A stretch of 64,000 nucleotides of DNA, taken from contig OU612066.1 in assembly GCA_914767715.1 (NCBI GenBank), positions 1,059,001 through 1,123,000 on the forward strand, written 5' to 3'. The notes under the pieces are model-generated. The model made no database searches and had not been told where the DNA came from. It worked only from the letters and a program-made list of their open reading frames with translations. The stretch's first letter is position 1. Each line of letters begins with the position of its first letter. Source of the DNA: Membranipora membranacea. Its lineage: Eukaryota > Bryozoa > Gymnolaemata > Cheilostomatida > Membraniporidae. Positions 1-10,968 of this stretch are shown piece after piece. The translations under genes and the position numbers were made by a program.

Positions 1-490
1 AAAGGTATACTCGACAACAATGTCATGTACCGTAAGAATAGAAATATGAGATTCATGCAACCACTCCCTTGAAAACTGTGTAGAATACTGTACACTTTTC
101 TAATAGTTTCAATCACAAAATATAAAAATTGGTTGTTGTATGCACAACTCCGAAATCTAGTTAGATTTATTTTCCTGCCATTTTGCCATCATCTATTTTT
201 GAAAAACTAAGAACGGCACTTTTCCGAATTCACATTCATCAATCAAATCGCTAACTGCTTGTATGTCAAATCTATTAAAACTTAAATAAATCCAACAAAA
301 TTAACCATGAATACAGCATGATTCGGTACTATGGGAGCCCGTGTACTGTTTTGTATAGAATTTAGTTTGATATCAAACTAGATTAAATATCGAAATATCC
401 CATATCTTTTAAGATATGTAAGGGGTGACAAAAGTATCATTGGTAGTAGGCTAACAGTTACTATATTGACATAACACAATTTTAAATTTG
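1..490. other. Gene-free flank
   Basis: AT-rich sequence with no recognisable exon, repeat or element. It lies upstream of the first visible collagen exon and is probably intronic, because the exon at 737 begins with an acceptor site and the collagen-type N-terminal part of that gene must lie further left. Confidence 0.5.
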
Positions 491-496
491 GGAGTA

Positions 497-640
497 GGAG
501 GTGGCTCAGTTGGTTAGGGCGCTGGTCTTGAAGGTTGAAGGTAACAGGTTCGGAGCCCACTACTGTCTATTGACTACTTGGCTTTGGTTGTCCCCAGAAT
601 GTGCTCCAACCTGTTTACAAGCTGAGAGAAACAACTGCAG
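497..640 (+). repeat. tRNA-derived SINE, copy 1
   Basis: A tRNA-like head carries an A-box-like stretch GGCTCAGTTGGTTAGGGC (503-520) and a B-box-like GGTTCGGAGCC (547-557), the two internal RNA polymerase III promoter boxes. The body that follows (TGACTACTTGGCTTTG, then TGCTCC, ACCTG, CTGAGAG) recurs in a second copy at 54427-54600, which makes this a dispersed SINE and not a single tRNA gene. The right end is not sharp and no target duplication was found. It sits just upstream of a collagen exon. Confidence 0.65.
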
Positions 641-736
641 TAAAAATGTATCTTGCTTCAGGATGTCGTATATAATCAGACCGCCTGATCTCAATAATTT
701 CTTTTTATAAGTAAATTATTGTAATTCATTATTTAG

Positions 737-844
737 ATATATGGAGCAGAGTACCTATCTCAGGTTGGTTACGGAATATTCAATAATGAAGTTCATGGAC
801 ACAACGTGGCCTGCAGTGTTTGTTTATCACCTCGTACATCTAAG
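737..844 (+). CDS. Short-chain collagen C4-like, exon (part 1 of 3)
   Basis: Internal exon of a gene resembling the C-terminal globular domain of short-chain (C4-like) collagens, secreted extracellular-matrix proteins known from sponges, cnidarians and molluscs. An acceptor ATTTAG (731-736) and donor AAG/GTATGT (845) bound it, and it is in phase 0 at its end. The translation includes IYGAEYLSQVGYGIF and HGHNVACSVCLSPRTSK; the YGAEY start and the CxxC-type V-C-S-V-C motif fit the family pattern in which a GAEY block is followed by a CAVC block. Upstream exons, including Gly-X-Y repeats, are outside the window. The family call rests on how the three exons match in order; no single exon would be enough. 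Confidence 0.75.
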
Positions 845-1694
845 GTATGTTTAGGAGACAATTGTCCCATAAAATATATATCTGTTGGCGCAGATACAGA
901 AAACTGTTAAATGGTGTGGCATTTCTTGTGAGTTCAGATGGTAAGCTGGTTATGCAGTTTGTTAACAAATTACTTCCCCTTTCAAAACATGTGAGATCTC
1001 AAAAACACCCAAAAATCACCATTTTACAGATTTTGTTTTTGCCTGACACTGTTTGGTATTCCAGTTGGAGGGAAGAGGGGGATCTGTGTATCACTGTCAG
1101 GGACTCTCAGTGTAATAAATCTAAGGTACACAACATAAGATTCAATTATGGTATACCATGATGCATTACTCGAATACTCAGGAGTTCTAAGTTCAATACA
1201 GATTAAGTATGACATAGGATACAGCAATAGTTTTTTGTACCCTGTGATGCAATATTCTGCATTTCCCAGTATAGCACAGCTAAGCACAGAATAGAACTCT
1301 TGCTCCCCACCCATCGTTTAATATTCCCCACAATGCAATATGAAATAATTCCCTGTGCAGTAGAGCTAAGATATGTTGAAGGACTCAGTGACGGTTAGTT
1401 ATATTCAAATATGCATAATTCTGGAATTCCCAGTGCAGAACAACTAATGCATGTTATAGACTACAATACCAGTTTGTTGTATCCGACAAAGTCATATTCT
1501 GGACTTCCCAATGCAGTAGAGCTCTTTGAGGAAAGAGCATTTTTATATAAACTTACCTAAATACTTAAATACCTGCCTTCCCATTGTTTCTTCTTTGTTG
1601 TTGTTTTCTAAACACATGGTCTTATTTGCCTCTTGCATCGACCGGTGTTAAATAGGGTTGATATTATAATCATCTTGTTTTAATTCCTATCAAG
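845..1694. other. Intron 1 of collagen-like gene
   Basis: Non-coding; short open frames here show no family resemblance. Its second half holds the imperfect tandem repeat listed at 1180-1530. Confidence 0.6.
1180..1530. repeat. Imperfect ~80-bp tandem repeat
   Basis: Blocks of the form ATATTCTGCATTTCCCAGTA followed by GCACAGCTAAG-like sequence recur near 1250, 1340, 1414 and 1494, with considerable divergence between copies. It looks like an old minisatellite within the collagen intron. Confidence 0.45.
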
Positions 1695-1827
1695 GTGATG
1701 GTTCCTGGTTGGGTGAGCTGCTCGATTGGATGGACTCAGGAGTACACAGGTTATCTGATGAGTAGTTATGTCGCTGCAAATAAAATGAGCTTCGAATGTG
1801 TCGATGAAAATCCAGATGTCATAGCAG
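1695..1827 (+). CDS. Short-chain collagen C4-like, exon (part 2 of 3)
   Basis: Second visible exon, from acceptor CAAG/GTGATG to donor GCAG/GTAATA, following the previous exon in phase 0 and ending in phase 1. It encodes VMVPGWVSCSIGWTQEYTGY then LMSSYVAANKMSFECVDENP. The order MIPG-x-x-x-C-x-x-GW-x-x-EY-x-GYLMS followed by a FECVDENP block is what I know from the globular domain of short-chain C4-like collagens, making this the most diagnostic of the three exons. The protein would be secreted matrix; the visible domain contains conserved cysteines likely to form disulphides. No frame damage is seen, so the gene may be functional. Confidence 0.8.
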
Positions 1828-2289
1828 GTAATATTGCATAATCATCATTTTTCAATGATCAATTGTTATGGAGTTAAAAGTTGCGTAACCTTTGATGTTG
1901 TTGAGACAACTCCTAAGAAACATGCTATTGGCAGACATCTCGGTCAGACAGATAATATAGCCATATTTTAAGGATGGGTACATTGTGTTATCAGGTGGTT
2001 ACCGATTTGAAATTAAGTGTTGGGTCTGTCCCGAAAGCCAAAAATGAACTACTGTTTCAGGCTCTACTCAATTTGGGTCTCAGAGATTGATAGGAAAACC
2101 TGTGGGGTCATTCAACTGGAATAAGTGATGTATTTCGAAAGAAAATTATCACTATCAATTCTTTTCAAAATTACCGAAAGTTGCTATTTTTAATTGGTTG
2201 GCTAATGAAACATATTTCCCTTAAATGAGACTACCCACAATGCAACTGTGTTTTTGGCAAGATTGACCCCATGATCACATGTCGATCAA
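1828..2289. other. Intron 2, left part
   Basis: Non-coding intron sequence before the LINE insertion. Nothing recognisable. Confidence 0.5.
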
Positions 2290-4525
2290 CTTGAAAGGAA
2301 ATACCCTAACTCTTGTATTCTTGTAATGGGAGATTTCAACCGACTTAAATTTTGACTAAATGGATATTATCAAACTGTTACCAAACCGAACAGAGGAACA
2401 AAGACACTTGACAAATGCTATACAAGGATCAAGGGTGCCTACAGTCAATGTCATCAATCAGCCCATCTGGGCAGCTCTGACCATTACATTATGCACCTCG
2501 TGCCATCCTATAAACCTTTGTATAAATTCAAACCTACGTTTACAACTCGCAGAACATTCTCCGACAGTAATGTCGATAATCTTCAAGCATGCTTAGATAC
2601 CACACTTTGGGACAATCTCATAGATGCCAATGACAACATCAACCAGCGGACTGAAACAATAACTGACTACATCAATTTCTACACAGACCTATGCATACCA
2701 CCAAAGGAAGTTAAAAAATATGCCAACAAAAAGCCATTGATTACAAAGCGCATTCTGGATATGATAGATCAGAAACATGACGCCCACAAAAATGGAAATA
2801 AAAAACTCTGCCATAAACTCAAAAAGCAAGTCTCAAAAGAAAATAAAAAAACCAGAGAAGAATATTCCCTGAAAATCCAACAATATCTAGCCAGTGATCC
2901 TGCAAACGCTTGGAACGACATTAAAAAAGTTAAAGGACTTCCAACCAGCAACTCCAAGTCACAACCAGATATCAACTTCCAACCTGAAGAACTGAACAAC
3001 TTCGTTGCCAGATTTGAGAAACAAGACACTCAGCCACCACAACCTGCTTACAAAAACCTAACTGCTCCTCCCTGCGCAATAGATGAAAAAACCGTTCTGA
3101 TACAACTCAAACGCCTCAACTCTAGAAAGGGTGCTTGAGCTGATGGTCTGATACCCAGAGCACTAAAACTCTCTGCTGACCAACTAGCGCCTGTGATTAG
3201 GGATATATTCAACTTCTCTGTAGACTCTCAAACAACTCGTAATAAATGGAAATCGGCCATCATCACACCACTGCCAAAAACTGACAAGCCAAATCAACTT
3301 AAACACTTCCGACCCGTAGCCCTGACAAGCTGCTTATGTAAAATAATGGAACGTCTGCTGGAAAGCTATATGGTTAAAAACACTCCTCTCGACAATCACC
3401 AATTTGCCTACCGAGCTAAAAGATCAACACAGGATTCAGTATTATGCCTTATTACCACAATAGCTAGTTACATAGACCCAAGCTGCCAACTATGCAAGAT
3501 GCCTATTTCTCGACTTCTTGTCTGCATTTAAACCCATCAATGTCAGTAATCTCCTCACGGAACTGCAACATCTAGACTCCAGAGTTACAAACTGGGTGTC
3601 TAGTTTCATGACAGGCAGAACACAAAGAACAATAGTAAACAATATTCTCTCAACAACAATCACCAACAACACAGGGACACCCCAGGGTTCTGTCCTCAGT
3701 CCTCTATTATTCTCAGTGTATACAAATAGGATTAGGTCAGAACAGTGCAATATAACTATTTTAAAATATGCTGATGACACTTGTATTGTTGGTTGCATCT
3801 CTGATAATAATGACTTGTCTAATTATTTTAATGAGATCAATAGAATCTCTGGTCTATGCGAAGAACTTAATCTTTCTAAAACCCAAGAGATGCTTTTCTG
3901 GCAGTCCTACTCTAGAATAAAATGGTGTAAAAATGGACTTTTGTGACAACGTTAAATATTTCGGAATTCTCTTTGATAACAAATTACGTTTTGAAAATCA
4001 CGTCAATAATGTTGTATCCAAAGCAAATCAGAGAATGTTTGTCGTCATCAGAACTTTAAATTATCAGAGTACAAAGCCTTTAGCCTGCATGTTATTTAAG
4101 AGTTTTATTGTATCTATTCTAACCTGCTGCCTACCTATTTTGTTCACTAGTGTTTATTCACGAGACAAGAAAGCTCTGAGAAAGTTTTTTAAGCAGGGCG
4201 ACAGACTAGGCCTTGATATTGGGGACCTAGATTCTGTCATATCAAAACGAACAAAGAACCTGGCCCTGCAGATAATACATGATGACAAACATTTTTTAAA
4301 CAAATTTCTTGAGAAACTCCCGTCAGGCAGATATTGCAGCCTTAAATGCAGAACTGCCTGGGGTAAAGACTCCTTCCGCAGACACTTTATTTTGATATTA
4401 CAAGATACTTTTTAATCCACTAGAAGTCAGACTTTACTTTACTCATTTTGTTTATGTTTCTTTTTGGTATGTAACAGTATAAACACTCAATCTCGCAGCA
4501 TACCTAATGTTTGTGACAAAATAAA
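2290..4525 (+). mobile_element. Decayed LINE (Jockey superfamily, Rex/CR1-like)
   Basis: 5'-truncated non-LTR retrotransposon inside the collagen intron. The endonuclease end shows VMGDFN (2323-2340) and LGSSDH (about 2468-2485). A lysine-rich linker (2500-3090) follows, then reverse transcriptase with FRPVALTSCLCKIMERLL (about 3308-3360), GTPQGSVLSPLLFSVY (3672-3720) and the catalytic YADD in LKYADDTCIVG (about 3762-3795). Thumb and C-terminal parts run to 4415. Stops (TGA near 2348 and 3136) and frameshifts near 3490-3520 and 3930 make it dead. The 3' end is close to 4525, next to the target duplication of the neighbouring DNA transposon. Confidence 0.85.
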
Positions 4526-4639
4526 CTAACCTACCGTGGCCATGAAAGCCGGATAAAACTAAACTTATCTGCTGTGAATTTAATTTAAAAAGGCCTCAAT
4601 TGAATTAAACATTTCATTGAATTTAATCAAACTTCTCTG

Positions 4640-4790
4640 CATGAAACTTTTCTGTTCTGCATCAAACTTTTCTGTTCTGCATCAAACTTTTCTACTCTGC
4701 ATCAAACTTTTCTACTCTGCATCAAACTTTTCTAGGCTACTCTGAATCAAACTTTTCTACTTTGAACCTAACTTTTCCGCTCCATTGATA
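4640..4790 (-). repeat. Left subterminal array
   Basis: About seven tandem copies of a motif close to CTGCATCAAACTTTTCTA, the reverse complement of the right-hand array. Together the two arrays form part of the long inverted repeat of the 2.5-kb transposon. Such arrays are typical places for transposase binding in some cut-and-paste families; that role is inference. Confidence 0.8.
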
Positions 4791-4866
4791 TCAACCACCC
4801 TATATTATAAATTGCTGTATGTAGGTCCTCAGTCTACCAATAGTTCATAGTCAATAGGCTTTCATT

Positions 4867-4933
4867 TCAAGGGAGATTACTCCGAAAAACATAACCTCAT
4901 TGAGGTTATGTTTTTCGGAGTAATCTCCCTTGA
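4867..4933. repeat. Perfect 67-bp palindrome
   Basis: Two 33-base arms are exact reverse complements around a single central T at 4900; the left arm starts TCAAGGGAGATTACTCCGAA. It lies inside the 2.5-kb transposon just internal to the left inverted repeat. It could be a tiny foldback insertion, or a recent hairpin-forming mutation. The part of the second copy that would contain it is missing, so it cannot be compared. Confidence 0.9.
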
Positions 4934-6740
4934 TTATTTACAGATGAGACCATACTTTTGCAAAGTTTTATATAAGCCATAAAGGCAGCAGATGAGACCT
5001 TTTGCTGTAAAAACTCCTTGGTTTCAGCTAACTACGATTGATCTACATATTCAGTAATCCAAAAATTTTACCTATATATTGAAACAAAAAAGTATCAAAA
5101 AATTTTAATTTTTAATACAAATAAAATTAAAAAATAATATATTAAAATATAAAGGACAAATCCTGACACAACCCCATTCATCATTGATGATTTGCAATAG
5201 AACTGCATGGCAGTCTTTATCAAGGCCACAGTCACACAGCATGGACAATACATTTCTCCCAAACATTTCGAACAGCTATATCAGAAATCTCTATTTAAAC
5301 TGGTTTATACAGGGAGACCCTCTGTTTGCTTTTCTAGACAGATTATTATTTCTTCATGTATGTTGTATTCTAAACCCGTCCAGCACATAAATGTGAAAAG
5401 TGTAATTGTTGATTGCCTCAACAGACAGAAAGTCTCATTTTCTTCGGACCCATCCTTTCACAAATTTCGTAAGGCTATACGCTGAAGCTAAGCTATTATC
5501 ATGTATGAGTCTGAGTATGTATGAGTCAGATTGCTAACAAAAATGTATAACATTCTGCTGATGCAAAGCAATAAAACTTCATAGAAAACAAAGAGCTGGC
5601 ATCTGACCAGATTCAATTCTATTTCATGACACCTGCTCTTACTAAAATAATTACCCTAGTAGAGGCTGGCCCTTGCAAAAACCTCCGCACCACTTGGAAT
5701 ACTATTATTACATCTGTTTGTATTACCTAGGTAAAAACTCCCAGTAATTGTCCCTAGTGTATTGGGATGTTTTCTTGAACTGCAATTTTAGCCTGTCCAT
5801 ATTATCCAAGTAGTAGTATTATCTCCTGTGTGGTTATGCAGCAACCCACTGGTGTGAATTGTCATGTTTGTATCAGTATCAATTAAAAGTTTGACAAATT
5901 GCTTGAAATTGTGGTATTAGGTCAGACTCTGCTAACAGAATGAATAAGGTTTTTGGGTGAGGATTGTGGCCAGCAAAACCATAAGCCCATTTATTTGTAG
6001 TGACCTCACTTAGATTGCTGCAGAATTCATATTGTCAAGCTAGCAGAACGCAGAAAACAATGTCCATACATTGCTTCATTTTTTTAAAATGTTATATTGG
6101 TTATTATAGAAATTTCATGGAAATCGATTATTGGTAATGAGTGGAAGAATAAGTTTTATGACTTTATCATTAGTAAGATAGCAATGAAAATTCCCTTTTT
6201 GTATACTATAAGAAAGATTTGTGGCTGAGGCCAGTCAGTCTCGGGCTGGTGATAAGCTGTTGCCCTTAGTATAGTAAAGGTTGCTATTAAAGTTTGTTCC
6301 CAAAAACTAGGCTTGTTTGCTGACTAACAAGAATGATAAGAGTAGTGGTTAGGCCCACAAATGAAATTGAAGTTTCATCGTGACTGTATACGACAAAAGG
6401 TCCCACTTGTAAGGATTTTCCATTTGCTGTCAACGCTATTTGGGAATTCAACAAATATTTATAAATGTATTGATTTCTTATACCTGTGTATTATTGAAAT
6501 TCCCTGATTAAAAACTTGTAGTTTATAAAGCTGAGGATAACAGCCTGTATGGTACCAAATCTTAAATAATAGACCTGCATGTATGGTATAAAATATTTGT
6601 ACTGGGAACGCCCAAAAATAGCTGGTTACTCATCTTTCATCTTCCTTCTAACAAAATGTGCACCAAAATATTCTGTGAGGCAAATTTCTAGATTGAGGAC
6701 CTGCATACAGTAATACATAGTATATAGGGCGGTTGATATC

Positions 6741-6940
6741 AATGGAGCGGAAAAGTTTGATGCAGCAGAACAAAAAGTTTGATGCAGAGTATAAAAGTTT
6801 GATGCAGAACAGAAAAGTTTGATGCAGAACAGAAAAGTTTAATTCAAAGTAGAAAAGTTTGATTAAGAGGAGAAAAGTTTGATGCAGAACTTGAAAGTTT
6901 GATGCAGAAAAGTTTAATGCAGAAAAGTTTGATTAAATTC
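6741..6940 (+). repeat. Right subterminal array
   Basis: About ten copies of AAAAGTTTGATGCAGAAC-like units with small variations (TTAATTCAAAGT, GATTAAGAGG). The matching array in the second copy lies at about 52425-52625. Confidence 0.85.
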
Positions 6941-7191
6941 ACTGGAATGTTTAATTCAATTCAGGCCTTTTTTAAATTAAATTCACAGCAGATAAGTTTA
7001 ATTTTATCCGGCTTTCTGGGCCACGGGTACTAACCAAACAACCTTCAGAACCATACTTTAAGACTTGCTTTTTTAACTAGAGCAACGATTCAATTTATTG
7101 AGGACATCTAAAATTGTTTATTTTACCACCACGCCTTTTTACACTACTTAATCATCGTGAAGCTGACATAAATAATCATTTTTTACTTCAG

Positions 7192-7319
7192 GGACAGCTA
7201 ACATAACAGGAGGAGCTCATCTGTATTTTGTCTCTGCTTATTGTGGTCCTAGTGGAGTGAATCACTGTCCTCCGTACGTAGACGCTCAGGAGTTAGCATG
7301 TGTCATGTGTACTAAGTAA
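7192..7319 (+). CDS. Short-chain collagen C4-like, last exon (part 3 of 3)
   Basis: Terminal exon after acceptor TTACTTCAG, with phase matching the previous exon (one base carried over), ending at TAA 7317-7319. It encodes GTANITGGAHLYFVSAYCGP and then CPPYVDAQELACVMCTK followed by stop. The GGAHLYFV block, the CPPYV motif and the terminal C-V-x-C-T-K-stop are the typical end of short-chain C4-like collagens. Joining it to the previous exon requires removing a 5.4-kb intron that contains a LINE and a DNA transposon; no splice signal seems damaged. Confidence 0.8.
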
Positions 7320-8025
7320 CCTAACTATGTAAGATTTGAAGTCATACTTGCATTACCTACATAATATCGTGTTATACATATCCTTTCATTGAACTATTCT
7401 TTTCGCGTCCGTTTGTCAGAGCCGTGTCCGAGCACAACCAGCCACCACCGTTTGTCAGAATCGTGTCCTAGCACAACCAGCCATTTTTTATGATTACATT
7501 ACCTTTGAACTGGGTTATCCATTTAAAAAATGATATTACTTTGTGAGTTTTTTTAACTCCTAACAAATTGTCTATATTTTGTACCCTTCAACAAATTCAA
7601 ATAAGCCTGTATTTGAAGTATTTTATAGCTACTAGTGTAGCTTGCATTTATGTCTATCTACATTTAGTTGTTGAACTATATCAATCATGTCTATTTTAAC
7701 AATGTCTACTATTTCCGATAGAAAAAAAAATTCAAGAAAATCATTTGCTCTATTTCTTTTGTACGAATCAAAGGGAACAATATTTATAAATATTTTTACC
7801 AGTGATTAAACATGGAAACCGTATACAGATGTGCATAATATTGCTTAGGTTCAGTGGTCTTACATGAGAAGATTGTGAAATAATTGTCCTCTCACGGAAT
7901 GTGAAATTGTCTCTACATATGCGTTTGACCAGGAAGTCCTTAACTCCCGTGTTTTACATTGATGGTCAGTTTTTGCGTAACAAGATTAGGAGTTGCACCC
8001 CCTCTACAACTAAAAAGACAACTTA
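7320..8025. other. 3' flank of collagen-like gene
   Basis: Includes the 3' UTR and intergenic sequence. No clear canonical polyadenylation signal close to the stop was identified. It contains the short direct repeat at 7411-7487. Confidence 0.4.
7411..7487. repeat. Two-copy 39-bp direct repeat
   Basis: GTTTGTCAGAGCCGTGTCC followed by AGCACAACCAGCCA occurs twice in tandem with three mismatches, in the 3' flank of the collagen-like gene. Confidence 0.8.
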
Positions 8026-8027
8026 TA

Positions 8028-8350
8028 CCCTACTGACCATAATAATTTGAGGGCTCCTAATTCGCGGAGGGCACAACTCCAACCTTTTTCACTAGTCTTA
8101 ATTATTCACAGATTTCAGGCCCGCAAATTTGAGACGATATCTCCTCTATAGTAGTAGTAATCTATTTTTAAAAAATGACCTCAATGGGATTTGAACCTGC
8201 AACATCCTTGTTTTTCTAGGCAGATGCCCTACACACTGAGCTATACAGCCTCCCTCCTCCATAGAATGGTTGGATTTAATTAATTTTAAGTATTTCTGTC
8301 ATCGCTAACCGCGAATTATTAAACCACTTGAAAACATAAGGTCAGTAGGG
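8028..8350. mobile_element. TA-flanked MITE (Tc1/mariner-type)
   Basis: The left end CCCTACTGACC and right end GGTCAGTAGGG are exact inverted repeats, with weaker matching further inside, each flanked by TA (8026-8027 and 8351-8352). A TA target duplication and a short inverted repeat indicate a non-autonomous Tc1/mariner-superfamily element of 323 bp. No coding sequence. It contains a tRNA-like segment in its middle. Confidence 0.7.
8165..8258 (-). repeat. tRNA-like (SINE head) sequence
   Basis: Read on the minus strand it gives GGAGGCTGTATAGCTCAGTG, an acceptor plus A-box-like start, and later a B-box GGTTCAAATCC. The anticodon arm does not fold cleanly and the acceptor ends are not complementary, so a working tRNA gene is unlikely; a tRNA-derived SINE head or tRNA pseudogene fits better. 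It lies within the 323-bp MITE. Confidence 0.55.
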
Positions 8351-8525
8351 TAATGTGAACATGAAACCAGATGTTTTGATGGACAAAAAGTTAGTGTGTC
8401 TTGTATCATATCATGTTCCTGGGCTGATGTTGCAACCTAGCTAATGATTCCATCAACAGTCTTAAAGTCATAATATGCATGTAGTGATTAATGCCTGATG
8501 ACTGACTTTGTTGACCCCCAAATAG

Positions 8526-9590
8526 AAGTGTTCGAGTTCTGCCATAGCTGCCAACAGGGAGGGTCCCAAACAGTTTCTACATAGTGATTTGTGGTTGCAT
8601 AATGAATGCTATGAATCATCCTTTGATGTATGCAGTAGTAGAGCTATTGACAGTGATCAGGGTGCACAATACACTGTTGCATTCAATAAGTTTATCATGC
8701 ATGCTCAGATTTTTTTGTCCTGCAGATATGTGAAAGTTCTTATGATGAGGTATAACTTACTTGCAGGGCTGGACCCTTACCCTACCCCAATGGATGTTAT
8801 TTCTGCAAATTTAGCACAGGCTACATGATAAGCCATGATAAATTTGTGTTATTTAAAACAGGGCACAGAAAAGTGTCAGATGTCGTGTAATTCTAGACTA
8901 CAGGCAATTGAAATACATGTTTCACAGAATTTTAACCAGATGTTTCACACGACATTTAGGCTAACTTGTCAAAATATGATGAAGATGGCGGATCTTTTAC
9001 TTGTATCACTTGATGAACATTCTATTCTGGCTGCAAGACATCTGTTGAATAATTCATACATTTTGGCTCAGAAACTACATGATTACATAACCATCTATCC
9101 TTGTCAGCCAGTAGTCCACTATGAGATGATCTCTTCACCAGAACAATGCAAAAAGCGGATTCCAATGGCTGTTTCATTAGGTGTCACCAACCGGACTACG
9201 TGGTTAAACCCTCATAACAACATTCTACCTGACTCTCCAAGCCTCATTGACTGTGCATTAAATCAGGAGGTTGCAATGGTAATTGATTTATTCTTCTATG
9301 TACATATTGATGGGACCGTCAGGAGGGCCAGTGGCATTGACAAGCTGAATACAACAGCACTTGATTTTTCTGATTTGGGAAACAACATTGGTCAACCTGC
9401 CATACATGAACTGCTATTATATGATTGGCATTTATTTAGAGAAAAATTTCAATTGAATGACTTGACAGGTGCCATGCAATATCAACATAAGATACTTGGG
9501 AATTTAATAGGCATTACAGACAAAGATTATGATCCTCTTATCTCTACTTATGTGAAAATTACAATCTATCAATGGAGCGTCAAATTTTGA
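8526..9590 (+). pseudogene. Unassigned protein, ORF with two in-frame stops
   Basis: One reading frame stays open from 8526 to 9590 except for adjacent TGA TAA codons at 8826-8831, giving about 350 codons. I do not recognise the family. The C-terminal part (ATG at 8835) has several cysteines (such as YPCQPV and SSPEQC), predominantly ordinary residue composition and no obvious membrane segment or catalytic motif. The long open frame in an AT-rich region is unlikely by chance, so it is either a decayed exon or a decayed transposon gene. A glycoprotein-like ectodomain is conceivable from the cysteine pattern, but nothing supports that strongly. No splice sites were assigned. Confidence 0.4.
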
Positions 9591-10968
9591 AAGATACAAT
9601 GCGATCAATATTTAAGTGAAAATATCAGAATCTTTCAAAATTCCATATATGTCATAGGATATAACTTTTTTTCCTCAAGTGACCAGAGACAAAATCATGT
9701 TGCTTTACAACTAATATAACTTATAAAAATTGAAGACAGGCGTTAAGCGATGGGAGGGTCAATATAAAATGATATTAGGGGGTATTACAACCCTTTCAGC
9801 TGTAACTTATTAACATTTTATATTATTTTTGGGGTGAAACCTAGACAGAAAATAAACTGAGTGTATTTCATCTGAATTAAATGAAAACTAAGTTTCTTTC
9901 TGGCTAATAAATGCTCTTAAATTACTGTAAATGTTTGCATAGCACTGGTTCCTTGATGGCAGTTTTTTGTTGATTCCATTGATCGCCAAAAGTATCTTTT
10001 TCTGTGTTATACACCTCTTAGAGCTTACTTAAAGGTTAGTATAAAAAAATAGTTTTGCTTCACGAGTTAAATATTTTTCAAAAAATGTATCTTGAAGCTA
10101 TAAAAGCAATTACAAATAACATACCGATTGTACAAAGATTCACTCAGAGCATTGATAACTGGTGCTATGCGAGGGGAGGGCAGATGAAAATATAAAATAA
10201 TCAGAACTTTATGATCGCCTGAGCCCGCTTTCCAGACAGAAAAAAAATTTAAACTGCTTGCAGCTGTGACTATGTTATCAATGAGAGAAACGCTATGATA
10301 ATTGATATTGATGTTAATATCGCAGCCAATCACTAGCATTATTATCATTACATGCCATAACGAGAGAGAAATCACATATAATAAACATTGTTATAGCTTG
10401 TGACTTGCTTCAGCTGAAAAAAATTTTTTAGTCAGGTGTGACTTGAACTGGTCATGGCCTGTGATTGTGCTGACTCATGTATCATGATGCATGGTTAGTC
10501 TTGTTGAAATTAAGGGGGATCCTAGTAGAAGCCCTACTATTAAAGTGTTTGTAAAGGATCAGGTTTTTTGGTATCATTCTAGAGATCTCAGTCTAGTTTA
10601 GAACATTATTCTATGTTCAAAAGCAGCCTGTGGCTCAGTTAAGACTTATTTGCACTCAAAGTTGGGATGAGAAGGTACTAAAAAGGTAATCTTTTTTTCC
10701 TTTGGAGTTGTGATCACTTGTTGAAAATAGTACCATTTTAGTACCTCAGATTATAATGGGAATATACAGTACTTTGTAACTAAGGCGTATTGTTATGACA
10801 CAGTGGTTTTGATATTCTGCATGTGATATCAAACACACAGAATTTATCTATTGAATGAATGAGTGAATACAAGGCATTATTTATCTGTCCCATGTGGTTT
10901 AGCTGGTAAAGTGTGATAGTGTAGGACATTTCATAATTCAATGACAAAGCTAACAATCTTAATCGAAA
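9591..10968. other. Gene-free stretch
   Basis: AT-rich sequence with scattered stops in all frames. No repeat structure or exon recognised. Confidence 0.45.

Larger units (their letters stand above)
4532..7029. mobile_element. 2.5-kb DNA transposon with long inverted repeats
   Basis: The ends are TACCGTGGCC and GGCCACGGGTA (one extra G at the right end), flanked by a perfect 6-bp direct repeat CTAACC (4526-4531 and 7030-7035), the target-site duplication. The inverted repeats extend about 300 bp inward (4532-4839 against 6692-7029) and contain arrays of an 18-19-bp motif. The interior has no convincing transposase; a 92-codon ORF at 5207-5485 is unassigned. A second copy of the right two thirds is at 50982-52723 and is very similar, so the family is fairly young. 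A 6-bp duplication is compatible with superfamilies such as IS3EU or Dada, but there is no protein evidence for either. Confidence 0.85.

Noticed and set aside
1024-1314. Minus-strand frame in collagen intron
   Set aside because: No similarity, overlaps a tandem repeat, different strand from the gene.
10900-10955. tRNA-like TAGCTGGTAAAGTG segment
   Set aside because: Only an A-box-like string; no B box or foldable arms.
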